From: an uncultured Clostridia bacterium
GTDB taxonomy: Bacteria; Bacillota; Clostridia; TANB77; CAG-465
DNA: 64,000 nucleotides
Assembly: GCA_934130595.1 (NCBI GenBank)
Contig: CAKOYF010000007.1
Coordinates: forward strand, 1 to 64,000
Reading direction: 5' to 3'
Part shown: piece after piece, positions 48,618 through 57,558 of the stretch
Position numbering within the stretch: the stretch's first letter is position 1
Layout of the letters: the number at the start of each line of letters is the position of its first letter
Notes under the pieces: generated by a model
Database searches by the model: none
What the model saw: the letters and a program-made list of their open reading frames with translations, nothing else
Told to the model about the DNA's origin: nothing
Position numbers and translations under genes: made by a program

Positions 48618-49730
48618 ATGGATGAAAATAATTCAAATAACAATGAGGAAGTAGTTGAAAATCCACAAGATATTCAGGAAAATGAACCTCAAGTAAAACA
48701 AGAAGTGCATACTGTTAATAACACAAATAATAAAACAATAAAGAAGACTATAGAGAAAACTGAAAAGGTAAAAGAAAAAGACAAAAATCAAAAAAGATCA
48801 GGGGACAAAATTGTTGTACAATATAGAAAACCTAGTATTTTTTCTTCTGTATTGCTTGTATTAATTGGTGCTTTAATAGCAGTAATTATTTGTATGGTTT
48901 TATATATTTGGAAAATAAAACCATCACAAAATGTAGATGTATATAAGGAAAGTACTACTAATGTGGAAGAAAATAAAGATACAGAAAATACAGTTAAAGA
49001 AGAAGCACAAAGAAAATTAGATCTAAGCTTAAATGGGGAATTTGTAAAGGAATTAAACAATAAAATACCAGTAATTTATTGGATACAAAAGTCATATTCT
49101 GGTAAAAAAATTACACAAGCAGAACTTACAGAAAACGAAAAAATGTATATTGTGCTTCAAAAAATGAGATTTGATGGTGAATATAGTCAATACGAGCTAT
49201 TTTCAATGAAAGATAAGTTACACTCAAAGGTCAAAGCACTTTCTGGTGAAAATGTTGAAAAATATGAAATTCAAAACGTTGAAGAAAATTTTAAATCTAC
49301 ATATGGAAGTGATAAAAATATATTAAAAGAAGATATTGAAACTAATGCAGGATATGTTTTTGAGTATAATAAAGATGATGACTGCTATTATGGACACTAT
49401 TATGCTGGTGGCGCAGGTAGACCACTTTATTTAACTATTCTTAACAATGCAGATAAAAGTGAAGATGGAAAAGAAGTATACGTTTATGACTATTATATCA
49501 GAATTAATTCAAATGGATTTGAAAATTATGGAATATATACTGATTCAGAGCTTAATAATCTAATAGGCAGTGAATCACAAGATCCAATAACTAATTATGA
49601 TGGAATACAAATTACTATAAGTAGAGCAGTATATGAAAAATATAAAGATAAACTTGTAAAATATAAACATACATTTGTACTAGATGATAATGGAAACTAT
49701 TACTGGTATTCATCTGAACCAGTTAAATAG
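48618..49730 (+). CDS. Single-span membrane protein, paralogue A
   Basis: 370 residues. Cytoplasmic acidic/Gln/Asn-rich N-terminus, basic patch KKTIEKTEKVKEKDKNQKRS, one membrane span (SVLLVLIGALIAVIICMVLY), then an outer domain. Conserved with its neighbour: LSLNGEFVKELNNKIPV, DDCYYGHYYAGGAGRPLYLT, and the end KHTFVLDDNGNYYWYSSEP. Aromatic and Gly-rich motifs in the outer domain suggest ligand binding or an envelope role. The family is not recognised. Strong AGGAGGG start. Confidence 0.75.
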   Translation: MDENNSNNNEEVVENPQDIQENEPQVKQEVHTVNNTNNKTIKKTIEKTEKVKEKDKNQKRSGDKIVVQYRKPSIFSSVLLVLIGALIAVIICMVLYIWKIKPSQNVDVYKESTTNVEENKDTENTVKEEAQRKLDLSLNGEFVKELNNKIPVIYWIQKSYSGKKITQAELTENEKMYIVLQKMRFDGEYSQYELFSMKDKLHSKVKALSGENVEKYEIQNVEENFKSTYGSDKNILKEDIETNAGYVFEYNKDDDCYYGHYYAGGAGRPLYLTILNNADKSEDGKEVYVYDYYIRINSNGFENYGIYTDSELNNLIGSESQDPITNYDGIQITISRAVYEKYKDKLVKYKHTFVLDDNGNYYWYSSEPVK

Positions 49731-49745
49731 GATATAGTAAATGAA

Positions 49746-49774
49746 AAAAGAGAGATACATGTTATCTCTCTTTT
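49746..49774 (+). terminator. Terminator between the two paralogues
   Basis: AAAAGAGAGATA (49746-49757), loop CATGT, TATCTCTCTTTT (49763-49774). The second paralogue therefore either has its own promoter or relies on readthrough. Confidence 0.8.
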
Positions 49775-49833
49775 ATTTTACTTTATTGAAAATTGTTTTT
49801 ATATGTGTTAAGTTAGAAGTAGGAGGGTTATAT

Positions 49834-50832
49834 ATGAATGAAAATAATTTAAAAAATGAAGAAAAGTTAGAAGAAACTTCTAAAGTAAATACTCCTAAAA
49901 GAAAAAGTATTTTTTCTTTTATATTAGTATTCCTATTAGGAGCTTTAGTAGCTGTGGCTGTATGTGTTTTAATTTATACATACAAAGTAAAAGAATTACC
50001 AAAAGAAGATGACAATACACCAAAAGTAGAAGAAAATGAAAATAACAATGATGCCAAAGAAGAGAATCAAACTAATAAAGAATTAGATTTAAGCTTAGAT
50101 GGTGAATTTGTAAAAGGACTATATGAAAAAATACCTGTAAATATTTTTAGTCAAGCCATATATAATTATAAAAGAACAACAGAAGCATATTTAACAGGAA
50201 ATCAAAAGATGCTTTTTGTACTTGAAAAGATGAGAGGAAATAAACAATATACTGAAGTATCAACAAAAGAAATATTAAATAGATTAGATCAAAATCGTAT
50301 TACTAATACTTCAGGTGAGTACATTAGTGTGGCAGATAAATTTGATGTTAAATCTGTAGAAGAAAAATTTAAGTCAGTTTTTGGAAGCAATCAAAATATA
50401 ATAAAAGAGGATATAGATACTAATTTAGGATATGTATATGAATATGATGCAACAGATGCTTGCTATTACGGCCATTGGTACGCTGGTGGTGGTGGAGCAG
50501 GAAGTATTTACAGAACTACAATTGATAGTGTAGAAAAAAGTGCAGATGGAAAAGAAATATACATTTATGCTTATTTCATTAAAGCTGAAGTATATTTAGA
50601 TAATAGTAATTATCAAATGACTAAAGAAAGTTGGCAAATACTAAAAAATGATGTTTCTCCAATAGGGAATGAAGATGACTTTAGACCAATCAATGCCAAT
50701 GATTATGAAGAATTTCTTGATAATATAAGTGAAAAATATAAAGATAAACTTGTAAAATTTAAACATACATTTGTATTAGATGATAATGGAAATTATTATT
50801 GGTATTCATGTGAACCAACTAGTCAAATATAA
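49834..50832 (+). CDS. Single-span membrane protein, paralogue B
   Basis: ATG 49834 follows GTAGGAGGG; the upstream part of the frame overlaps the terminator and is not coding. 332 residues: short acidic N-terminus, span FILVFLLGALVAVAVCVLIY, then an outer domain with LSLDGEFVKGLYEKIPV, DACYYGHWYAGGGGAGSIYR and the end KHTFVLDDNGNYYWYSCEPT. It is clearly a tandem duplicate of the 48618 gene, diverged by about half of its residues in the outer domain. Function unknown. Confidence 0.75.
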   Translation: MNENNLKNEEKLEETSKVNTPKRKSIFSFILVFLLGALVAVAVCVLIYTYKVKELPKEDDNTPKVEENENNNDAKEENQTNKELDLSLDGEFVKGLYEKIPVNIFSQAIYNYKRTTEAYLTGNQKMLFVLEKMRGNKQYTEVSTKEILNRLDQNRITNTSGEYISVADKFDVKSVEEKFKSVFGSNQNIIKEDIDTNLGYVYEYDATDACYYGHWYAGGGGAGSIYRTTIDSVEKSADGKEIYIYAYFIKAEVYLDNSNYQMTKESWQILKNDVSPIGNEDDFRPINANDYEEFLDNISEKYKDKLVKFKHTFVLDDNGNYYWYSCEPTSQI

Positions 50833-50843
50833 TAAATAAAAAG

Positions 50844-50880
50844 AAGAGAGATAAACTTTAAAAATTAGTTTATCTCTCTT
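50844..50880. terminator. Bidirectional terminator between paralogue B and clpE
   Basis: AAGAGAGATAAACT (50844-50857) with AGTTTATCTCTCTT (50867-50880): a perfect 14-bp stem between convergent genes, T-rich on the right. Confidence 0.85.
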
Positions 50881-50885
50881 AAATT

Positions 50886-53201
50886 TTATTGTTTTACAAT
50901 AATTTTATCGTTTTCTTTGTCTACATCTAAAACGTATTTTTTATTTTCTTTAATCTCATTTTTTATAAATCCTAATGCAAGAACATCTTCAATATAAGTT
51001 TGGATAGCACGTCTAAGAGGTCTAGCTCCAAATTTACTATTATGTCCTTTTTGTGCAATGAATTTAACTACTTCAGGAGTATATTCAAATAATATATTTT
51101 TAGTTTTAGTATCGGCTTGTAATTCTTTAATCATTAGTTCTGAAATCTTAAGAATTGTATCGTCATCAAGTTTATTGAATGTAACAATATCATCAATTCT
51201 GTTTAAGAATTCAGGGCTAAAGAATTCTTTTAACGCTTCAGCTGTTTTGTTTTCAAGCATTTCGTTTTCCATATGTACATTAGCAAATCCATATCCATCA
51301 GATTTAAAGTTAGTTCCTAGATTTGATGTAAGTACTATTATAGTGTGTTTAAATGAAACACTTCTTCCTTGTGAATCAGTAAGAATACCTTCATCTAATA
51401 TTTGAAGAAGAATATTGTATACACTTGGATGAGCTTTTTCAATTTCATCAAATAATACAATACTATATGGATTTCTACGTATTTTTTCAGTTAATTGACC
51501 AGCTTCATCATATCCAACATATCCTGGAGGAGAGCCAATTAATTTTGATGTAGAATTAGATTCCATATATTCAGACATATCAAGTTTTATTACTGCATCT
51601 TCATTATCAAATAATTCATAAGCTAAAGCTTTTACAAGAGCAGTTTTACCAACACCAGTAGGACCAACAAATATGAAAGAAGGTGGTCTCTTTGAAGAGG
51701 TAATATTAGCTCTTTTTCTAAGTATAGCATTAGATAATTTATTTATAGCATAATCTTGACCAATAATTTTCTTAGATAAGTTTTCTTTTAAAGAAAGTAA
51801 CTTTTCAGTATCGGAAGTTTTTATTCTCATAACTGGAATTTTTGTCCATAATTCTACTACTTGTGCAATGTTATCGTAAGTAACTTCCTTAGGTTTTGAA
51901 TTTGCAATAAGCTCATCAAGAGTAGTTTTTAGTTTGCATTTTATTTCTTTATTTTTAGCTGCTCTTTCATATACAGAATTGTCTACTGCTGATGGGTTTT
52001 CTTTTACATCAGCTGCTTTGTCTAATTCTTCTTGGATTTCTTGTTCTTGAGCTATAGCTTCATCAAGTTGTTTTTGAACTTTTTCTATTTTAGCTAAGTT
52101 TAAATCTTCTAAATTTACTCTAGCACAAGCTTCATCTAAAAGGTCAATAGCTTTATCTGGTAGAAATCTATCATGTATATATTTACTAGAAAGAGTTACT
52201 GCATATTTTAAAGTTTTATCTGGAATTTTAACTTTATGGAAATCCTCGTAATAACTTTTAATACCTTTTAATATTTTAAAACAGTCTTCTTCTGAAGGCT
52301 CATCAATCATAACAGGTTGAAATCTTCTTTCAAGAGCACTATCTTTTTCAATATATTGTCTGTATTCTTTTAAAGTAGTAGCACCAATTAATTGAACACT
52401 ACCATTTGCTAGGGCAGGTTTTAACATATTTGCAGCATTCATTGAATTATCATGTTCAAGTCCGCCAACAATATTATGAACTTCATCAATAGCAAGAATT
52501 ACATTTCCTAATGATTTACATTCATCAATTAATCCTTTTACTCTAGATTCAAATTGACCTCTAAATTGAGTACCTGCAACTAGGGAAGTCATATCTATTA
52601 GATAAACTTCTTTATTTACTAATTTACCAGGAACTTCTCCTGCAACTATTTTCATAGCTAGAGCATTAATTACTGCAGTTTTACCAACACCAGGTTCACC
52701 AATTAATGCAGGGTTATTTTTAGAACGTCTATTTAAAATTTGGATCATTCTTTGAAGTTCTACATCTCTTCCAATAACTTTATCTAGCTTACCTTGTCTT
52801 GCTTTTTCAGTTAAGTTTTCACCAAAAGTATCAAGATATTTTGTTTTTTTATTTTTCTTGTTTGTATTTCCTGTTTCTTCTTTTTTATTCTTACCAAAAG
52901 GAAGAATATTTCCAAATATATTTCCTAAGCTATTAGATTTATCTGAATCATCATCTAGATTAGACATTTCAGAAGAATCATCTATAGCTCCCATCATACT
53001 ATCAAATTGATTAGACATATTTTCAAAGTCTTCTTCATTCATATTTGACATTTCTTTCATTATATTTGCTAAAGGATCTATTCCTTGTTTTTTTGCACAT
53101 TCAATACATAATCCTGTAGTTTCTCCAGTAGATTTACCGTCTTTATCTAATTTGTTAATAAATACAACGGCAAGATTTTTTTTGCATACAGAACATAGCA
53201 T
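50886..53201 (-). CDS. clpE: ClpE-like AAA+ unfoldase (Clp ATPase with N-terminal zinc finger)
   Basis: ATG 53201 begins MLCSVCKKNLAVV, the usual start for this family; the longer ATG 53213 sits one base from the AGGAG. About 771 residues. Zinc finger with C-x2-C (LCSVC) and C-x2-C (LCIECA) at residues 3-36, a Met/Asn/Asp linker, then two AAA modules: Walker A GEPGVGKTAVI and Walker B ILAIDEVHNI; middle coiled coil (KIEKVQKQLDEAIAQEQEIQ); Walker A GPTGVGKTALV and Walker B VLFDEIEKAHPSV. A ClpP-binding-like loop YGFAN is present. It unfolds proteins for ClpP. CtsR/McsA/McsB genes are not nearby. Confidence 0.88.
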   Translation of the reverse strand: MLCSVCKKNLAVVFINKLDKDGKSTGETTGLCIECAKKQGIDPLANIMKEMSNMNEEDFENMSNQFDSMMGAIDDSSEMSNLDDDSDKSNSLGNIFGNILPFGKNKKEETGNTNKKNKKTKYLDTFGENLTEKARQGKLDKVIGRDVELQRMIQILNRRSKNNPALIGEPGVGKTAVINALAMKIVAGEVPGKLVNKEVYLIDMTSLVAGTQFRGQFESRVKGLIDECKSLGNVILAIDEVHNIVGGLEHDNSMNAANMLKPALANGSVQLIGATTLKEYRQYIEKDSALERRFQPVMIDEPSEEDCFKILKGIKSYYEDFHKVKIPDKTLKYAVTLSSKYIHDRFLPDKAIDLLDEACARVNLEDLNLAKIEKVQKQLDEAIAQEQEIQEELDKAADVKENPSAVDNSVYERAAKNKEIKCKLKTTLDELIANSKPKEVTYDNIAQVVELWTKIPVMRIKTSDTEKLLSLKENLSKKIIGQDYAINKLSNAILRKRANITSSKRPPSFIFVGPTGVGKTALVKALAYELFDNEDAVIKLDMSEYMESNSTSKLIGSPPGYVGYDEAGQLTEKIRRNPYSIVLFDEIEKAHPSVYNILLQILDEGILTDSQGRSVSFKHTIIVLTSNLGTNFKSDGYGFANVHMENEMLENKTAEALKEFFSPEFLNRIDDIVTFNKLDDDTILKISELMIKELQADTKTKNILFEYTPEVVKFIAQKGHNSKFGARPLRRAIQTYIEDVLALGFIKNEIKENKKYVLDVDKENDKIIVKQ

Positions 53202-53330
53202 ATTTTTTATCATCTCCTATTTTGTTATTTTATACCTAAAATAATACAGAAATTATAGCATAAAGTGAAAATAAAAACAAGTTAAATACTAATAATAATT
53301 ATGTTTAAATTTGGAAAGAATAGGGCAAAA

Positions 53331-53434
53331 TTAAAGTGCTTAAACAAACATGTTAATAACTATTTTAAAATGTTTTATTTCAATTCTTGTTTTTTTCTAA
53401 AGCACTTTAAAAAATCTTTTTAATCTGATATAAT
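53331..53434 (+). promoter_or_regulatory. scpB upstream region: wide inverted repeat and extended -10 promoter
   Basis: TTAAAGTGCTT (53331-53341) recurs inverted as AAGCACTTTAA (53400-53410), 58 bp apart. The second arm overlaps the -35-like TTTAAA (53406-53411); TGATATAAT at 53426-53434 is an extended -10. The pair may be operator halves for a looping repressor. No gene is seen in this 250-bp gap. Confidence 0.5.
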
Positions 53435-53462
53435 CATGTAAAATGTGAATAGGAGAGATAAT

Positions 53463-54032
53463 ATGGAAGATTTAAATAATATAGTAGAAGCTATAATGTT
53501 TGCATTAGGAAGAGAAATTTCAGTTGATGAAATCTCTAAAACATTAGAAGTAGAAAAAGATAATGTAATAAAAGCAGTAGAAGAATTAAAAGAAAAATAT
53601 ACACAAGACTCTGGTGTTAAATTAATAGAAGTAAATGGAATGGTACAACTTGTTACAAATAACAAGTATTATGAATATGTTAATAAATTTGTTGAAAATA
53701 CTAAAAGACAAAACTTATCTGTTTCAGCACAGGAAACTCTTGCAATAATTGCATACAATCCTAAAATAACTAAAACAGAAATAGAAAATATAAGAGGAGT
53801 AAATAGTGATTTTGCAGTAAGTAGATTACTTGAGTGTGGATTAATAGAAGAAGTAGCAAGATTAAATTTACCTGGTAGACCTGCTGCATATAGTGTTACA
53901 AATGAATTTTTACGTTCATGTGGAATAAAAAGTATAGAAGAATTACCAGAATACGAGAACATAAAAATAAAAGATGAACAAATGCTAGTATCAGATTATG
54001 ATAAAAAAGATGATGAAAAAGTAGAGGAGTAA
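53463..54032 (+). CDS. scpB: Segregation and condensation protein B
   Basis: ATG 53463 (MEDLNNIVEAIMFALGREIS) after AGGAGAGATA; the upstream GTG is less likely. 189 residues. Two winged-helix domains: VKLIEVNGMVQLVTNNKYYE, and LSVSAQETLAIIAYNPKITK with EIENIRGVNSDFAVSRLLEC, and the conserved LPGRPAAYSVTNEFLRSCGI. It works with SMC and ScpA. ScpA is not adjacent, which is unusual. The gene lies one base upstream of addB. Confidence 0.94.
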   Translation: MEDLNNIVEAIMFALGREISVDEISKTLEVEKDNVIKAVEELKEKYTQDSGVKLIEVNGMVQLVTNNKYYEYVNKFVENTKRQNLSVSAQETLAIIAYNPKITKTEIENIRGVNSDFAVSRLLECGLIEEVARLNLPGRPAAYSVTNEFLRSCGIKSIEELPEYENIKIKDEQMLVSDYDKKDDEKVEE

Positions 54033-54033
54033 T

Positions 54034-57000
54034 ATGATAAATTGTATTTTAGGAAAATCTAAAACAGGAAAATCTACTCATATATACAATATGATAGAAC
54101 AAGATTTAAATGAAGATAATAACGTTATTTTATTTGTTCCTTCTCAAGAAAGAGCTAAAGTAGAAAAGGAATACATGAAATGCTTGAATAAAAGTGGTGT
54201 TATAGGTGTAAATATAACTACTATTTCTGAGTTTATTTCATCTCAACTAAAATTACAAAATCTACATATTGAAGATAAGTATTTATCTAAATTAGATAGA
54301 AAAATAATACTTACACAAATAATAAAAGAAAATCCAGATATATTTACTATTTTTAATAAAGTAAAAAACTATCCTGGATTTCTAGATGTATTAGACATTT
54401 ATATGGATTTATTTAGAAAAAGCAGTTTAAAAGTTGAGGAGTTAACAGCTTTAAGTACAGGAGATAAAAGAACAGATTCAAAATTTAAGGAAATCCTTAA
54501 TATTTATGAGAAGTATTTAAGTAAAATAGAAAGCAACTATATAGATTCAGTTGAAGAAATGGATATGTTTATTACAAACTTAGAAAGATGTGAATGGTTA
54601 AAAAAAGCATCAAAATTAAAAGTGTATTTTGATGGATACAATAACTTTTCAAATAGTGAGTTTGAATTTATAGATATGCTTATGAAAGAAGGCATAGATT
54701 TAACATTTTCACTTAATACAGATATAACACGAATAGAAGAAATATTTTTATCTTCTAGCATTTTTGAAATACCAAATAAAACATATAAAAAGATTTGTGT
54801 ACTTGCAGATAAAAACAATTGCAAGTTAGAAAATATAATAAAGTACGATAATGTATTAAAAACTAAAGAAGATATAAAGTTTATTGCAAATAATTTATTT
54901 GAGAGTACAAATAAAGAAATTGAAAAAATAAATTTAGAAAATATAGAATTTATGATATATCCTAATATATTAAAAGAAATTGAAGAGGTCGCTAGAAAAA
55001 TTTCTAAAAAGATAAGTGAAGGATATAGATATTCAGATTTTGCAATATATACTACAGTACCAGACGAATATTATAAAGTTATATCAAGAATTTTTTATGA
55101 AAATAATCTTGAAATTTATTTGTCTAAAAGTAAGTGTATATCTGAATCTGTACTAGTAAAATATATACAAGGAGTATTGAATCTAGCATCTAAAGGAATG
55201 AATCTTGAGATTATTTTTGAAATTCTAAAGCAAGGAATAACAGATGTTGATGAAAAAGATATATTTTTACTTGAAAATTATATGAAGGAATTTAACGTAA
55301 ATAAATATCTTGTAAATTCTGAGTTTAAATTAAATAATGAAAAAAATACATATGATTTAGAAAGATTAAATAGTATTAGAGAAAAAATAATACAGATGTA
55401 TTCATTTGTATTAGATATGAAAAAAGGAAGTAGCAAAGATATTATTTCAAGTATTTATAATCATCTAGAGCAAAATAATATATTCTTAAATTATAAAAAG
55501 ATTACTGAACCTATAAAAGAAGATTTAGTAAATTTAGATATGAAGAATTTTGAAAATCAAGTATGGAGTGGATTAGTAGACATTTTTAATTCTATTGTAA
55601 AAGTATATAAAGATGAAGAACTTACAATTGAAGAATTTAGTAATATATTTAATCTAGTTGTAAAAGATATAAAGATAAAGACTTTACCTCCAACAAAAGA
55701 CCAGATAGAACTTGTAGATATAAATGTCTCAAAAATTGAAACAAGAAAAATTGTATTTTTTATTGGTGTAGTTGAAGGAAAATTTCCTCAAAAAGTAGAT
55801 GAAGATATATTTTTCACAGACAATGAACTAGAAAAAATAAAAGAAAAACAAGTTGAAATAAAAGAAACAACTATTACTAAGTTAAACATGGGATATTTTA
55901 ACATATATGAAGCTTTAAATAATATTAGCGAAAAATTATATGTATGTATTCCAGCAGCATCACTAGATGGAAAAGCTACTAGAAAGTCTAGCTTAATTAC
56001 TCTAATGCAACAGATTTCAAAATTTAATATAAATGGTAATGTTACTAGTGAGTATAATGAAGAAGATGTGTATAGCATAACATCTAAAGATGAGCTTTTT
56101 ATGTGGTTAATAAAAAGCATATACAATATGAAAGAAAATGATGATATTTCTAAAATATATAGTGTGTATAGTTATTTTAAAAATGATGAAATGTATTCTA
56201 AAATATTAGAATTTAAAAAGGATGATTCTAATTTAAGCAAAGAATTAGTAGACATTATATATAGTAATGAGTTTAAGACAAGTATTAGTAAATTAGAGCT
56301 ATATAAAAAGTGTCCTTTCTCATATTTTATGCAATATATATTAAAAGTTTGTCCAAATAAAGAGGCAAAGGTTAATGTTTTAGAACTTGGAAGTTTTATG
56401 CATGGAGTATTAGAGAGTTTTTCAAAATATTTACTTGAAAAAGGAATAAGATGGCAAGAAATATTAGATGAAAACTTAGAGGATATAAAACCAGAGTATG
56501 AAAAAATACTTGAAAACGTTATATTTGAAAGTATAGATAAAAACCTTTCTAAGCAAAAACAAAGTGTAAGATACATGGTTTTAAAAAGAAAATTAACTAA
56601 CACTATGAAAAAAGTAATAAAAACAGTAGCTTTAAGTTATAATCAAAGTGAATTTGAACCATATGGATATGAAATAGAGTTTAAAGATGGTAGTGCATTT
56701 TTACCAATGGAAATCGAGTTAGAAAATAATAAGACAATGAAGGTAATTGGTAAAATAGATAGAGTAGATATGCTTAAATTTAAAGATAATTTATATATTC
56801 GTGTAGTAGATTATAAATCAAGTGGAAAAGAACTAAAATTAGATAATATAAAAGAAGGGCTTTCTTTGCAATTAATAAGTTATATGATTGCTTTTATGGA
56901 AAATAAAAAAGAAGAAAAAATAATACCAGCTGGTATGGTGTATTTCAATTTATCAGATAAATTGGTTGCACTTTCACAGTATGAGCAAGATAACGAAAAA

Positions 57001-57324
57001 ATAAAAAGAAAACTTCTTAAAAGACTAAAAATGAATGGAATTTTCTTAAAAGATATTGAAATATTAAATAAAATGGATAGAAATTTTGAATCAAATCCCA
57101 AAGATAGTCTAATTGATGTTAGCAAAATTAGTGTATCACGTGGTTCAAATAAAGTATTAGAAGAAAAAGAATTTGAAAATTTATGCAGTGAAACTAAAAT
57201 AGTATTGAGTAATATAGGAAAAGAATTATCTAGTGGAAGAGTAAAAATAGCCCCTAATAAAAAAGAGAATTATTGCGAATATTGTAAGTATTCAAGCACG
57301 TGTAGAAAAAACATACAAGTATAA
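54034..57324 (+). CDS. addB: ATP-dependent helicase/nuclease subunit B
   Basis: 1096 residues. Walker A GKSKTGKST at residues 7-15, long inactive-helicase body, then a RecB-type nuclease with GSFMHGVLESFSKYL, KVIGKIDRVDMLKFKD, VVDYKSSGKELKLDN and LSLQLISYMIAFM. Iron-sulfur cysteines flank the nuclease: KKCPFSYFMQY (near residue 759) and the C-terminal CEYCKYSSTC. It forms AddAB with AddA to process double-strand breaks up to Chi. AddA does not follow; an AT-hook protein does. Start overlaps scpB end region closely. Confidence 0.94.
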   Translation: MINCILGKSKTGKSTHIYNMIEQDLNEDNNVILFVPSQERAKVEKEYMKCLNKSGVIGVNITTISEFISSQLKLQNLHIEDKYLSKLDRKIILTQIIKENPDIFTIFNKVKNYPGFLDVLDIYMDLFRKSSLKVEELTALSTGDKRTDSKFKEILNIYEKYLSKIESNYIDSVEEMDMFITNLERCEWLKKASKLKVYFDGYNNFSNSEFEFIDMLMKEGIDLTFSLNTDITRIEEIFLSSSIFEIPNKTYKKICVLADKNNCKLENIIKYDNVLKTKEDIKFIANNLFESTNKEIEKINLENIEFMIYPNILKEIEEVARKISKKISEGYRYSDFAIYTTVPDEYYKVISRIFYENNLEIYLSKSKCISESVLVKYIQGVLNLASKGMNLEIIFEILKQGITDVDEKDIFLLENYMKEFNVNKYLVNSEFKLNNEKNTYDLERLNSIREKIIQMYSFVLDMKKGSSKDIISSIYNHLEQNNIFLNYKKITEPIKEDLVNLDMKNFENQVWSGLVDIFNSIVKVYKDEELTIEEFSNIFNLVVKDIKIKTLPPTKDQIELVDINVSKIETRKIVFFIGVVEGKFPQKVDEDIFFTDNELEKIKEKQVEIKETTITKLNMGYFNIYEALNNISEKLYVCIPAASLDGKATRKSSLITLMQQISKFNINGNVTSEYNEEDVYSITSKDELFMWLIKSIYNMKENDDISKIYSVYSYFKNDEMYSKILEFKKDDSNLSKELVDIIYSNEFKTSISKLELYKKCPFSYFMQYILKVCPNKEAKVNVLELGSFMHGVLESFSKYLLEKGIRWQEILDENLEDIKPEYEKILENVIFESIDKNLSKQKQSVRYMVLKRKLTNTMKKVIKTVALSYNQSEFEPYGYEIEFKDGSAFLPMEIELENNKTMKVIGKIDRVDMLKFKDNLYIRVVDYKSSGKELKLDNIKEGLSLQLISYMIAFMENKKEEKIIPAGMVYFNLSDKLVALSQYEQDNEKIKRKLLKRLKMNGIFLKDIEILNKMDRNFESNPKDSLIDVSKISVSRGSNKVLEEKEFENLCSETKIVLSNIGKELSSGRVKIAPNKKENYCEYCKYSSTCRKNIQV

Positions 57325-57432
57325 AAAGCTCATAAATTGGCAGAATTTGGAAAACAATATTACATTATTACAAGAGGATTATTGTATTATTAAGAAAATG
57401 TTACGAAAATTACATTTTTCCCTTTTAAAGGG

Positions 57433-57460
57433 TTGAAATTATCTGAAAAAAAGATATAAT
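57433..57460 (+). promoter_or_regulatory. Promoter of the AT-hook gene
   Basis: TTGAAA (57433-57438), 16-bp spacer, TATAAT (57455-57460). The palindrome CCCTTTTAAAGGG (57420-57432) touches the -35. No gene is seen in 57325-57558. Confidence 0.65.
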
Positions 57461-57558
57461 ATAAGTAGCTTATTAAGGCAAAATTTAAATTTAATATGTG
57501 AAGGAGTTTTAATCCTTTTTAATCAATATATTACAAACTAAAGAGGGAGAGTTGTTAT

